DNA from: Eubacterium sp. AM49-13BH
GTDB lineage: Bacteria > Bacillota > Clostridia > Lachnospirales > Lachnospiraceae
DNA length: 64,000 bases
Assembly (NCBI RefSeq): GCF_003464165.1
Contig: NZ_QSEK01000009.1
Span: forward strand, 1 to 64,000
Direction: 5' to 3'
Within the stretch, counting starts at the first letter, position 1. Every line of letters begins with the position of its first letter. This document shows, one piece after another, positions 1 to 8,682 of this stretch. Both the position numbers and the translations under genes were made by a program. The notes beneath the pieces were generated by a model. It did not search any database. It was given only the letters and a program-made list of their open reading frames with translations, and was not told the origin of the DNA.

Positions 1-58
1 TCTCGTGTAAATACATACGTCGTCCTATATCCATTCTTTCCTCTAAACTGTGCTTCAT
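1..58 (-). CDS. Start of an unidentified gene, cut by the window edge
   Basis: An ATG at 58-56 follows a strong ribosome-binding site (GGAGGTG, 60-70 region) and opens 19 codons (MKHSLEERMDIGRRMYLHE) running off the left edge. The charged helical start resembles the first helix of small helix-turn-helix or IS3-type OrfA proteins, but too little is visible for an assignment. Confidence 0.4.
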   Translation of the reverse strand, partial: MKHSLEERMDIGRRMYLHE

Positions 59-180
59 GTGACACCTCCATGATTCCATTATTGTATAAGTGACTACCTT
101 ATAAAAAATAGTACTCTTATATATAAATAATGTCTACAATAATTGGGTTGGTGTCTACTTTTAGATTACCACTTCACCCG

Positions 181-365
181 CCGCTCTAACGTCCAATCTG
201 GCGGACTGTGGCTTCCCTTTTGGACTTCCTGCATGCCTCCCGCCGCTTTAACGTCCAATCTGGCAGACTGTGGCTTCCTTTTTGGACTTCCACATGCTTT
301 TTCACCGCTTTAACGTCCAATCCGACATGCAGACTGTGGTTCCTGTATAACTTGAGTTGTTTGTG
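181..365. repeat. Three tandem copies of a 62-bp repeat
   Basis: Copies begin at 181, 243 and 305, a constant 62-bp period; the third is diverged at its end. Each starts CCGCTYTAACGTCCAATC. In copies 1 and 2 the arms GTCCAA and TTGGAC can pair as a hairpin. An open frame (186-413, minus) crosses the array but has no protein-like composition, so I treat the stretch as non-coding. It lies just downstream of arsC. Confidence 0.75.
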
Positions 366-393
366 AAACGGACAGGCTGGAATCTGATGCTCC

Positions 394-798
394 CTACCTC
401 TTATCCAATCCATTTTTTAATTTCAAAATATCTTTTCTGATTTGTTCAATGACTATCTTAAATTCCTCATCGCTTTTCCCGGTTGGATCTTCAAGTTCCC
501 AATTATCATCAAATGGTCTGCCTATAAATGGACACCCTACATTACATCCCATTGATATTGCAATATCCGGATCTGGAATATCACTAACCAGCTTACTAAA
601 CTGTCCTTCTGCTTCCATATCTATATTATATAATTCCTTCATAATACGGACGGCATCCTGATTAATCTGTGGTTTTGTTTCTGTCCCCGCCGAATAACTT
701 TGAAACACATCTGATGCCATATGTCTTCCAAAAGCCTCAGCAATCTGACTTCGGCAGGAATTATGGACACAAATAAAAGCTACTTTTATCTTACTCAT
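394..798 (-). CDS. arsC: Arsenate reductase, low-molecular-weight phosphatase type
   Basis: 134 residues with the LMW protein tyrosine phosphatase fold used by thioredoxin-coupled ArsC enzymes. The P-loop CX5R is at residues 10-16 (CVHNSCRS), and a second cysteine pair in the MGCNVGCP segment near residues 83-89 fits the redox cysteines that carry the disulfide relay. In the family these enzymes reduce arsenate to arsenite in the cytoplasm. AGGAGAGGTG precedes the ATG. No arsenite pump or ArsR gene is next to it here, so it stands alone. A related LMW phosphatase acting on another substrate is the main alternative. Confidence 0.85.
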   Translation of the reverse strand: MSKIKVAFICVHNSCRSQIAEAFGRHMASDVFQSYSAGTETKPQINQDAVRIMKELYNIDMEAEGQFSKLVSDIPDPDIAISMGCNVGCPFIGRPFDDNWELEDPTGKSDEEFKIVIEQIRKDILKLKNGLDKR

Positions 799-847
799 AA
801 AATGGACACCTCTCCTTTATACATTGCTCATTAAAATCTGTGAATCC

Positions 848-1267
848 TCATTGCATTTGTTCGTATTGCAATGTTACTCCATAATGAGCATTTACATAAT
901 CTATACCATTCTTAAATGCTATCATTGCATCTCTCTTGCAGCATCTTGGTCCGTTTATGGTTCCTAATTCTCCAATTGCTTTCGAGGTAAACTGCATATG
1001 ATTTCCCCATGTTCCATCCGTTGAAAGCGGACCTGTTCCGTCGATGATTGCTAGTGCAGCACCTATAGATGTGATTGCTCCGCATATTCCCCATAAACCG
1101 CACATTGCCCCGGGCATCCTAATGCCTCTGCCATCAGCCTGTCCAACGCCTGTTCTAAGTCTATCTCTCCACCTGCGTTTTTGTAGGCTACAAGCAAACT
1201 TGCACCATCTAATATATGGTGTTCCGGTCCATGAATACTGACATTGAAACGGATGAATAAAAGACCA
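848..1267 (-). pseudogene. Broken DUF5714 family gene
   Basis: Residues 1-89 of the frame at 1117-848 match the C-terminal part of DUF5714 proteins (CGLWGICGA followed by a small hydrophobic helix and a CC pair). The preceding part (HGPEHHILDGASLLVAYKN, then a helix ending ALGCPG) is in another frame up to about 1267, where a stop closes it. The two join if one G is added to the run at 1108-1111 (four Gs seen on the minus strand, five needed). The gene also lacks its usual N-terminus, so it is a remnant even if the frameshift is a sequencing error. Function of the family is unknown. Confidence 0.65.
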
Positions 1268-1289
1268 TTTTTTTAGGCAGGATAAGACA

Positions 1290-1314
1290 CCGCAGACACA
1301 TTTAATGTCTGCGG
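1290..1314 (-). terminator. Hairpin after the GH43 gene
   Basis: CCGCAGACA (1290-1298) pairs with TGTCTGCGG (1306-1314), 28 nt beyond the stop of the xylosidase gene. There is no clean U-tract directly after it, so it is a likely but not ideal intrinsic terminator. Confidence 0.55.
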
Positions 1315-1341
1315 CGGAAGTAATTCAATATGTTTAGCGGA

Positions 1342-2964
1342 TTACAGTTTGTAATCAACATCAGGGTTTATGGTGAGTGCAACACCGGTTTCAAATGTAC
1401 CGTTACCGTTTTCGGCAAAAAGTGAAAATAATGTTCCTGTAAAAGTCATTGTACGTGTACCCTCCGTGCTGAGTCCGGCATTAAGTCCTGAACCGATTTC
1501 ATGGCAGGCAATTTTTGCATCAAGATTCGTTGTATCAGCAAGGGCATAAGAAAAAGTATATTTTTCACGGTCAGTATCTATTTTTACAAGAAGATTGAGA
1601 TTTTCATCTTCTTTAGATATAGGAATATGTGCAAGTTCTGCACCCATGTCGTGTATATGTTTATAAAATCCGACATATTTTCCGCTTTCATCGCTGCCAA
1701 CATATATTTCATAGTGATAATCGTTGTTATAATAGGCAGCAACACCAAATCGTTTTGCTGTACTGTCTTTTATTTTTAATACAGCTTTAAGTGATGTTGT
1801 AAATTCCGGCTGCTTAAATGAAAGAACAGTCGGGGATTTACCTGGTTCATTCAATGTGATATCAGTACCTCTAAGCGTGAGACATCCGTTTTTACTGTCA
1901 TAAATATAATGAGACATATCAGGATTTCTTGTGAACTGCAGGCGTTTGTCAATGGCATCGCGGTGGAAGTCAATATTGACGCTATGGTCTGCATGTAAAA
2001 ATGGCCTGCCTGTTGCATCGTCTGTTATTGTATTAGCAATTGTCTCCGGCTCGTTCATGCCCGGAAGAGGTGCATCCATTACAAGTTCAATAGTCCCATT
2101 TCCGTTGTATCCGACAACAGGCCATCCGTCTTCATTCCATGTGACAGGTGCAAGAAAGGTTTCACGACCGAGATTGTGAAGAAGTGCATGGCTGAAGCGT
2201 CTTATTCCGAGGAATACAAGCCACCAGTTTCCGTTTGCATCTTCAACAAGGTCAGCATGTCCCGTAGCCTGAATTTCGGATTTTTTATACTCTTTATGAG
2301 AAATAATAGGATTGTGTGGACATGGTGTATAAGGACCGAATACATTTTTTGAACGCTGTATTGTTTCGCGGTGAGCATATTCTGTTCCGCCTTCCGCAAT
2401 CATCAGGTAATACCAGCCGTCTTTTTTGTAGATATGTGGACCTTCTGCACATTGACCGCCGCAGCCAGTGCTTATAAGGTGTTTGTCGGAAAGAATTTCG
2501 CCTGTCATTGGATTAATTTTAAATGCAACAATACCTCTTACACCGTCAAGATTACCGGTTGAACAGTAATAACAGCAGTCATCATCATCCCAGAAAAGTG
2601 ATGGGTCTATACCACCTTGGTCAATCCATGCAGGGTCGGACCATTCTTTGTTTATATTGTCTGTATGGACAACAAAGTTTCCTTTATCGGTAACATTAGT
2701 TGTTATCATATAAAACATTCCTTTGTGGTGCCTTATTGTAGGTGCATATATACCACCGGAATTTCGGCAGCCTTCAAGTTCAAGCTGCGAACGTCTGTTA
2801 AGGCAGTATCCGGTAAGTTCCCAGTTTACAAGATTGCGGCTGTGATATATTGGTACACCGGGGAAGAATTCAAATGTAGAATTAACAAGATAAAAATCAT
2901 CGCCAACGCGGCAGATGCTTGGGTCGGGATTGTATCCCGGAATAACAGGGTTTTTAAAAAGCAT
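1342..2964 (-). CDS. Glycoside hydrolase family 43 beta-xylosidase
   Basis: 540 residues with GH43 catalytic architecture: the base Asp14 in NPDPSI, the pKa-modulating Asp120 in GGIDPS and the acid Glu174 in AEGPH. The N-terminal five-bladed propeller (about 1-300) is followed by a C-terminal concanavalin-like domain (about 330-530), as in XynB-type beta-xylosidases and arabinofuranosidases. There is no signal peptide, so it acts inside the cell on imported xylo-oligosaccharides. It has its own AT-rich upstream region and a downstream hairpin, and appears monocistronic. Exact substrate (xylosidase, arabinofuranosidase or both) cannot be read from sequence. Confidence 0.9.
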   Translation of the reverse strand: MLFKNPVIPGYNPDPSICRVGDDFYLVNSTFEFFPGVPIYHSRNLVNWELTGYCLNRRSQLELEGCRNSGGIYAPTIRHHKGMFYMITTNVTDKGNFVVHTDNINKEWSDPAWIDQGGIDPSLFWDDDDCCYYCSTGNLDGVRGIVAFKINPMTGEILSDKHLISTGCGGQCAEGPHIYKKDGWYYLMIAEGGTEYAHRETIQRSKNVFGPYTPCPHNPIISHKEYKKSEIQATGHADLVEDANGNWWLVFLGIRRFSHALLHNLGRETFLAPVTWNEDGWPVVGYNGNGTIELVMDAPLPGMNEPETIANTITDDATGRPFLHADHSVNIDFHRDAIDKRLQFTRNPDMSHYIYDSKNGCLTLRGTDITLNEPGKSPTVLSFKQPEFTTSLKAVLKIKDSTAKRFGVAAYYNNDYHYEIYVGSDESGKYVGFYKHIHDMGAELAHIPISKEDENLNLLVKIDTDREKYTFSYALADTTNLDAKIACHEIGSGLNAGLSTEGTRTMTFTGTLFSLFAENGNGTFETGVALTINPDVDYKL

Positions 2965-3306
2965 AATCTTATCACCTCAGAAAAAATATTGCATATAAAA
3001 TAAAAATTAAAGTGCAGTTATATAAAATTCATTTAATAATTTATCTATAGAATATATTTATTGAAAGATAAATTCAAGGTAAAAGTGTGTCACAAATTAT
3101 TTAATTTACAGAAAAACTTTTGACAAATCTGACACATAAATTTTGTATGTAACGTATATGGCGCTTGTTTTTAATCAGAAATAATTTAATATATGAAATG
3201 CATGGCGGCAAAATAGTTTACTTGAAATATGCCTCCTTCTTCCATGAGATTACAGCAAATGTAGTAATAACGTCTATCAAAAGACTTTTACATATTAGAT
3301 AAAAGC
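2965..3306. other. AT-rich intergenic region upstream of the GH43 gene
   Basis: About 340 bp of very AT-rich DNA between the end of the kinase operon and the GH43 start. It must hold the xylosidase promoter; several TATAAT-like hexamers are possible but none stands out. I see no open frame with coding character. Confidence 0.5.
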
Positions 3307-3326
3307 ATGTAAAATTTCTTTTACAT
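3307..3326 (-). terminator. Terminator of the ABC/two-component operon
   Basis: ATGTAAAA (3307-3314) and TTTTACAT (3319-3326) pair around a 4-nt loop, 18 nt past the kinase stop. On the minus strand GCTTTTATC follows. Confidence 0.5.
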
Positions 3327-3344
3327 AGCTTAATTGCGGTCTAT

Positions 3345-4721
3345 TTAGCTTGTTTCTTGACTACTCAGGAAAAATATTTCTACCCTCGCCCCACCTGTAT
3401 TTTCAGAATTTGAAAGTTTAATACCTCCACCATATTTTTCAGCCACAGTTTTTGCAAAAAATAGTCCCATCCCATAATGGGCTTCGCCATTTCTACTTGT
3501 GTCATCCATAAAAAACTGCTCTGTGCCATGCAATAATGCTTCTTTTGTAAATCCTGATCCGCTATCCTCCACAATGAATGTCAGCCGGCCATCCTGCTCC
3601 TTTGCGTCAATATAAATGATTCCATTTTCTTTTGTATGCTCCACTGCATTCTGAATCATATTCATTACGGCCCGGAACATTGGATCATAAGCAATCGTTA
3701 CCTTTTTATCACTTTGTCCCGCCTTCCAATCTATTTTCTGGTGATAGATTTCTACCAGTCCGAGTGCCTGTTCCTTTATATCTGCGAAAAAATCTTCTAA
3801 CCTCACCGTTGTATAGGTAACATCACTGCAATTCCATGATTTTGTGACATCTATCAACTGTTTTACATAACTTTGTATCTGTGTTGTGCCGTTCAAAACA
3901 TAAGTGATATTATTCTTCTGTTCTGTGGTCAGTTCAGTCTCTGAAAGTAGTTCTGCATTTCCCCGTACAATCGTAAGAGGTGTTTTAATATCATGCGCCA
4001 AAGCAGACATCTGTTGTTTCTTTTCCTGCTCTGTTTTCCACTGCTTTTCTAAAGATTCTCGCAATGCATCTCGCATATCATCGATTGCCGATAAACAGTC
4101 ATCAAACTCTTTGATACCGGAACAGGATGTCTCATATTCCAGATTTTGATCCTTTATTTGTCCGATTGCGTCTAATACAGGCTGCATCTGCTTTTTGATT
4201 CTTTTTCCAAAACGTATGGACGGAATGATGATAATCGCTACCGCTCCAATCACAGACATAATAATCATCACATTCTGTGGTCCTATAAAATGCTCCCTCA
4301 AAAAAGCTGAATGATATTGAGGTGTCAGGCGATATTGCAATACAACATATTCATTTTCCCTTACAATTACTTTATAAAAATATTTCCCGGATGCGTTTCT
4401 GTACTTTGCAACATTCCATGCTATCTGTTCGTATTGTTCTGACAGATCTCCACCTATTTTCTCTCCATTCTCTGAAAAGATTACATAATCACAAAGTGCG
4501 GGAATCATCTCAGCAGTCACTTTATCTGCACGTAGAATCGTATCATATGCTTCATTAATCTTTTGCTCTGCATAATTTGCCGGATAAATACAGCCCACAC
4601 TAATCAAAAGGTACAGCAGCAGATAAGCAACAATCACCAAACCAACTAATGATCCAAGCATGACCAGTACATATCTCATAAAAATCCTGCTGAGTGCATT
4701 GCTTCTCTTTACTCTTCCCAT
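3345..4721 (-). CDS. Sensor histidine kinase of a peptide-resistance operon
   Basis: 458 residues. Transmembrane segments at about 17-41 and 150-168 flank an extracellular sensor of roughly 105 residues. The DHp motif HDIKTP has the phospho-accepting His243. The ATPase part shows the N box (NMIQNAVEHT), G1 (VEDSGSGF) and G2 (GMGLFFAK). It overlaps the regulator gene by 13 nt, so the two are translationally coupled. Order and type match CprK/NisK-like kinases that sense cationic peptides or lantibiotics and control the adjacent exporter. The true inducing peptide is unknown. Confidence 0.88.
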   Translation of the reverse strand: MGRVKRSNALSRIFMRYVLVMLGSLVGLVIVAYLLLYLLISVGCIYPANYAEQKINEAYDTILRADKVTAEMIPALCDYVIFSENGEKIGGDLSEQYEQIAWNVAKYRNASGKYFYKVIVRENEYVVLQYRLTPQYHSAFLREHFIGPQNVMIIMSVIGAVAIIIIPSIRFGKRIKKQMQPVLDAIGQIKDQNLEYETSCSGIKEFDDCLSAIDDMRDALRESLEKQWKTEQEKKQQMSALAHDIKTPLTIVRGNAELLSETELTTEQKNNITYVLNGTTQIQSYVKQLIDVTKSWNCSDVTYTTVRLEDFFADIKEQALGLVEIYHQKIDWKAGQSDKKVTIAYDPMFRAVMNMIQNAVEHTKENGIIYIDAKEQDGRLTFIVEDSGSGFTKEALLHGTEQFFMDDTSRNGEAHYGMGLFFAKTVAEKYGGGIKLSNSENTGGARVEIFFLSSQETS

Positions 4722-5371
4722 TTATATCCAATCCCCCAGACTGTTTTTATCGGTGTATAATCATAATCCACAAATTTTGCTCTTATATTTTTGATATGCG
4801 TGATAATGGTACTGTCATTACTCTCACTGTCAAAACCAAAGACCTCTTCCAATATCTGTTCCTTCGAGAAAACCTGTCCTCTGTTTTTAGCCAGAAATTC
4901 ACAGATTTCGTACTCCGCTTTCGTAAGAGGAAGTTCCTTATCATCAACCAATAGTTTCTTTTGAGATATTTGAATACAGACCCTCCCCAAAACCATCCGG
5001 ACAGAATGTTCCCTGTGCTCTCTTCTAAGATGTGCATTGATCCTTGCCCGAAGTTCCATCACTCCAAATGGCTTTGAAATATAATCATCTGCTCCTAAAG
5101 AAAGTCCGTTTACCAGACTGTTTTCCTCCGTTTTTGCCGTAAGAAACAAAATCGGACAATCCACAAGTGCCCTGATTCTTTTGCATAATTCGAAGCCATC
5201 AATTCCAGGCATCATAATGTCCAGTAAAATCAGGTCATAACGATGTAATTCTTCCATATTAATTTTTAGTGGATTACTTACTTTGGTAACCAGATGTCCA
5301 TCCTTATTCAAAATGCTTTCTATCATTTCCAGAATTGCCGGTTCATCATCAACTGCCAGTATTTTTGCCAT
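4709..5371 (-). CDS. OmpR-family response regulator
   Basis: 220 residues from the ATG at 5371. A longer frame reaches 5428, but GAGGGAAAC lies just before 5371 and the conserved MAKILAVDDEP start fits the family. The receiver domain has acidic residues D8-D9 and phospho-acceptor Asp51 in LLDIMMPG; a winged-helix DNA-binding domain fills about 125-220. It lies between the permeases and the kinase and should activate the upstream ABC genes, as in CprR/NisR systems. A TTTATTCC/GGAATAAA inverted repeat upstream of the operon is a possible target. Confidence 0.88.
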   Translation of the reverse strand: MAKILAVDDEPAILEMIESILNKDGHLVTKVSNPLKINMEELHRYDLILLDIMMPGIDGFELCKRIRALVDCPILFLTAKTEENSLVNGLSLGADDYISKPFGVMELRARINAHLRREHREHSVRMVLGRVCIQISQKKLLVDDKELPLTKAEYEICEFLAKNRGQVFSKEQILEEVFGFDSESNDSTIITHIKNIRAKFVDYDYTPIKTVWGIGYKWEE

Positions 5372-5385
5372 AGTTTCCCTCGATT

Positions 5386-6126
5386 CTATTCCGATATTCT
5401 GTTTCCTTCCCAGTGGTTTACCCACCAAAAATAGTATACCATACTAATCCCTGTAAATATTAAGCAACCTGGTATAAATGACAACCATTCACCTACACTA
5501 GTTTCTCCCAATACAGATTGCAGATAAGTATATGGTACTCTACCCGTCCAGCAGACAAATACATATTTCCACACATAATCTCCAAGTCCGGTAAGCATCA
5601 ATGCACTAATTAGTCCTGATATAATCCCTGCTCCAATGGATACCCCTTTTCCAAACTGAAAAGCCAGAATCAGCTGCCACAGATAAAGTGGAACACTGCT
5701 TCCCCACAGCAGCAATGCTGCAAATATACATCCTTTCATGATTTCGATATCGCTTGATGCGATTCTTCCAAATCCAATTCCGAATATGATTGCTGTCAAT
5801 AGGATAGAGCACAGACACAAAACCAGTAGCATCAACAGTTTCGATAAAAATGCTGTAAGTTTATCTGGTAAAGACAACAGGTTTTGAAAATTACCTGCAT
5901 TTTGTTCCTGTTCCATCACACTTGCTGTAAAAATTCCAATAAGTACCGGAAGTCCTGCTCCTATTGCCTGATAAAATGCAATCACTTTCATATTTTCATT
6001 CCATGGTGAAAAAAAGTAATATATTAAAAATATAACGCTGGTTATAATCGGAATCAGTAAGTGTGCCAGAATCACAGATGTTCCTTTCATCTTTCGCAAG
6101 TCTGCATTAAGAGATCTTCCAATCAT
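5386..6126 (-). CDS. Lantibiotic-immunity type ABC permease (MutG-like)
   Basis: 246 residues with six hydrophobic segments and no soluble domain, the layout of MutG/SpaG/NisG permeases. It is the second of two permeases that follow one ATPase gene. In this family the ATPase and two permeases expel or flush lantibiotics and related peptides from the membrane, protecting the cell. One base separates it from the preceding permease gene. No lantibiotic precursor or modification gene is near, so it is best read as resistance to others' peptides. Confidence 0.8.
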   Translation of the reverse strand: MIGRSLNADLRKMKGTSVILAHLLIPIITSVIFLIYYFFSPWNENMKVIAFYQAIGAGLPVLIGIFTASVMEQEQNAGNFQNLLSLPDKLTAFLSKLLMLLVLCLCSILLTAIIFGIGFGRIASSDIEIMKGCIFAALLLWGSSVPLYLWQLILAFQFGKGVSIGAGIISGLISALMLTGLGDYVWKYVFVCWTGRVPYTYLQSVLGETSVGEWLSFIPGCLIFTGISMVYYFWWVNHWEGNRISE

Positions 6127-6127
6127 C

Positions 6128-6868
6128 TTATTTCACCTCTCTTCTCTCAAACCATTTCAAAAACAGAACCGTTACAAAAACAAACCAGATGATTGAGAGA
6201 CACATTCCCGGAACAATGACTCCCGTATCCAAAAGAGGATTCCCTGCTTCTGCGGCAAGTCCATTTGGTAAAACATGAAGCAACGGGCACATCATTCGCA
6301 TAGGGATTGCAGAAACAAGTACATACCAGATTCTGGTTTGTGATATTACCACACCGCTGACGGTAATAAATAGGCAGACGAACAGGTTTACAATCATTCC
6401 AAATCGTTCACTTAAAAATAAAGCTACCGGAATCTCCCATAACTCAGAAACCGTCAGAAACAATACTGCAATCAACGCTCCTCCAACTGGAACATGTGTC
6501 GTTAGAAGAAAGCCTCCAAGCGTTGCTCCTGCAAACACAATCACATTAGAAAACAAAATCATGTACCCAATATAAATAATTTTCCCCAGCAACAATTTTC
6601 TTCTGTCTGTGGGAATAGTCATTAAATGATAGTATTTTATCTTTTTCTCCTGCGCCACAGAAAGATAACAAAATAGAGCAATCATCCCCGGCAGCAAAAG
6701 TGTATACCACCAGTTCCAAACACTTTCTGCATAAGCATTTGTCATCCCAAGAGTAAATATAAATGCCATGACAAATGTAAGAAGAGGAAATCCCCAGATA
6801 AACTTTTTTCGCATGGTTCTTTTGGCTTTTTGATGTTCTGCTTTTATAATATTAACCATGGATTTCAC
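6128..6868 (-). CDS. Lantibiotic-immunity type ABC permease (MutE-like)
   Basis: 246 residues with an N-terminal basic stretch (KAEHQKAKRTMRKKF) and six hydrophobic segments, as in MutE/EpiE/NisE permeases. It overlaps the ATPase gene by 17 nt and is followed after one base by the second permease, so the three subunits are made together. Likely role: membrane half of a peptide-exporting immunity pump, with the 5386-6126 product. Confidence 0.8.
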   Translation of the reverse strand: MKSMVNIIKAEHQKAKRTMRKKFIWGFPLLTFVMAFIFTLGMTNAYAESVWNWWYTLLLPGMIALFCYLSVAQEKKIKYYHLMTIPTDRRKLLLGKIIYIGYMILFSNVIVFAGATLGGFLLTTHVPVGGALIAVLFLTVSELWEIPVALFLSERFGMIVNLFVCLFITVSGVVISQTRIWYVLVSAIPMRMMCPLLHVLPNGLAAEAGNPLLDTGVIVPGMCLSIIWFVFVTVLFLKWFERREVK

Positions 6869-7565
6869 CTGCTTTCTGGTTTTTTCTTACCACATTCATA
6901 AACAAATCTTCAAGATTATCTCCCTGCTTTAATGCTCCTTCGTATCCTAAGATTCCACCTGAAATAATCCCGACTTTATCTGCAAGTAACTGTACCTCTG
7001 AGAGAATATGACTGGAGAGAATTACAGTGATTCCCTGTTCCGGAAAAGACCGGATCAGCTCTCGTAATTCCTCGATGCCTATTGGATCTAATCCATTCGT
7101 AGGTTCATCCAATATCAAAAGTTCCGGTTCTCCAAGCAATGCCATTGCAATGCCTAGTCTTTGCTTCATCCCCAAAGAAAACTGTCCTGCTTTCTTCTTT
7201 CCGGTGTTTGTAAGTGATACAATCTGCAAGACCTCATCAATTCTGTTTTCATCTGTACCAAGCAATAATTGTCTTACCTTCAAATTCTCTCTGGCGGAAA
7301 GATTTTCATAAATAGGCGGATTTTCAATTAACGCTCCTATTTTTGATAAATCTTTCCTATCCAAAAGTTTTCCATCAAAGTAAATCTTTCCTGCAGTTGG
7401 TTTCATCATACCAGTCAACATTTTCAATGTGGTAGATTTACCAGCGCCATTCGGTCCAAGCAGTCCATAAATCTGTCCCTTTTCGATATTAAGTGAAACA
7501 TTATTTACCGCTTTCTGTTTTCTAAAATATTTACATAGATTTTGTGTCTGTAACATCATTTCCAT
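6852..7565 (-). CDS. ABC transporter ATPase, lantibiotic protection type
   Basis: 237 residues. Walker A GPNGAGKST (about 37-45), signature SLGMKQRLG and Walker B LLILDEPTNGLD are complete, with an H-loop SSHILSE. It is first in the operon ATPase-permease-permease-regulator-kinase, which is the order of cprABC with its two-component genes in Clostridioides difficile and of NisFEG-type immunity sets. GGAAGGA precedes the ATG by nine bases. It should energise export of cationic peptides or lantibiotics. Confidence 0.9.
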   Translation of the reverse strand: MEMMLQTQNLCKYFRKQKAVNNVSLNIEKGQIYGLLGPNGAGKSTTLKMLTGMMKPTAGKIYFDGKLLDRKDLSKIGALIENPPIYENLSARENLKVRQLLLGTDENRIDEVLQIVSLTNTGKKKAGQFSLGMKQRLGIAMALLGEPELLILDEPTNGLDPIGIEELRELIRSFPEQGITVILSSHILSEVQLLADKVGIISGGILGYEGALKQGDNLEDLFMNVVRKNQKAGEIHG

Positions 7566-7642
7566 CTTTACTATCCTTCCTTCTATATTTCATTTCTTAC
7601 TGAAATATAACCTAACAGAAAAAAATAAAGATTTGATGAAGA

Positions 7643-7663
7643 TTTATTCCCGTATGGAATAAA
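7643..7663. promoter_or_regulatory. Inverted repeat upstream of the ABC operon
   Basis: TTTATTCC (7643-7650) and GGAATAAA (7656-7663) form an 8-bp inverted repeat with a 5-bp spacer, about 80 bp upstream of the ATPase start. The size and place suit an OmpR-family regulator site; this is inference. Confidence 0.4.
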
Positions 7664-7674
7664 CCATCAATTGA

Positions 7675-8016
7675 ATATCATTGCAAGATACAGCAACTAT
7701 ATTTTATCAAGAAAAGCCTTACTTTACTGGTGATAAAATCAAAGTTATGTCTTATCGTGACTGTGAATTAAATCCAGAGCTTGCTTGCTATCTTCTAACA
7801 GTAATGAGAAAAGCATTTCAAAATTTTGCATGGGGACAATCTTCGTTTAATGAAAATGTATTAAAAAATATGGAAATACGTCTTCCTGTGGATTCAAATG
7901 ATAACATCGACTACACATATATTACAGCATTCATAAAAGCACAAGAAAAATTATCAATTAAGAATGTTATTGATTGGAAAGATAAAATAATAAATACCTC
8001 AAAGAAATGTATATAG
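7675..8016 (+). pseudogene. C-terminal fragment of a restriction specificity subunit
   Basis: The open frame begins directly after a TGA at 7672 and encodes 114 residues with no credible start (TTG at 7681 has no ribosome-binding site). The text GDKIKVMSYRDCELN followed by ACYLLTVMRKAF and FAWGQSSFNENVLKNMEIRLP is typical of the second target-recognition domain of type I HsdS or type IIG-linked S subunits. The upstream part is missing and is replaced by the promoter region of the ABC operon. It is unlike the HsdS cassettes in the ICE and is probably an old chromosomal remnant. Confidence 0.7.
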
Positions 8017-8017
8017 A

Positions 8018-8057
8018 AAATAGGACTTCCTCACTTTTATATCGGGAAGTCCTATTT
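8018..8057 (-). terminator. Original lysS terminator, now at the ICE left flank
   Basis: AAATAGGACTTCC (8018-8030) pairs with GGAAGTCCTATTT (8045-8057). On the minus strand it comes 20 nt after the displaced lysS stop and ends in TTTTC; on the plus strand it can also stop the S-subunit fragment. Confidence 0.8.
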
Positions 8058-8077
8058 CTTTAGCGTGTTCTCTTATT

Positions 8078-8629
8078 CTAATATAATTTTGCTCCTGCTG
8101 GAATATGGTTATCTACCATAATCAGATGCAGTTCTTCATCCTCTGAATCTTTAAGATTATTTACTGCTGAAAGTAACATACCACAGGATTCAATTCCCAT
8201 CATTGCTCTAGGTGGAAGGTTTGTAATAGCAATCAATGTTTTTCCAACTAATTCTTCTGGTTCATAATATGCATGAATACCAGAAAGGATTGTTCTATCT
8301 ACACCTGTACCATCATCAAGAGTAAACTGTAAAAGTTTCTTGCTCTTAGGTACTGCTACACATTCCTTAACCTTAACTGCTCTAAAATCTGATTTTGAAA
8401 ATGTATCAAAGTCAACTGTTTCCTCAAACAATGGCTCAATCTTTACATTTGAGAAATCAATCTTCTCTTCAACAGTCGCAATCTGGTCGCAATTCTCTGT
8501 TGAATTACTCTTAGACACCTTATTTTCCTGCTTATCCGAGCCTAAACTCTTCATTGTCGGGACCCTTTTTGTGGTTCTTTCATACTCGACCAAGCTGGTG
8601 TTAATACTATTAAATTCTCCATATTCCAA
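8078..8629 (-). pseudogene. lysS: Displaced 3' end of host lysS (tRNA-binding domain)
   Basis: From the att core (8550-8562) down to 8078 this is the former end of lysS: PTMKSLG, a variable linker, then an EMAP/Trbp111-type tRNA-binding OB-fold ([20 protein letters not shown], then TILSGI and [17 protein letters not shown]). It ends in HIPAGAKLY, as does the functional copy at 62325. The two domains are about 90% identical in protein, but the linkers differ entirely. Upstream of the core, ICE DNA (8563-8629) adds 24 in-frame codons with only a TTG start. Whether it is still translated is uncertain. Confidence 0.88.
8550..8562. repeat. Left attachment-site core
   Basis: TTCATTGTCGGGA, identical to 62791-62803. 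On the coding strand it reads TCCCGACAATGAA, covering codons for (F/V)PTMK, the last conserved residues of the LysRS catalytic core. Confidence 0.88.
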
Positions 8630-8682
8630 TTATCCCCCATACTTCATATTTTTGCTCTACTTTGAGTCACTTTGCGGGCAAA

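Noticed and set aside
181..365. CRISPR array
   Set aside because: The whole 62-bp unit repeats; there are no distinct spacers and no cas genes in the window.
186..413. 75-residue minus-strand frame over the tandem repeat
   Set aside because: It is produced by the 62-bp repeats, has no ribosome-binding site and overlaps the end of arsC.
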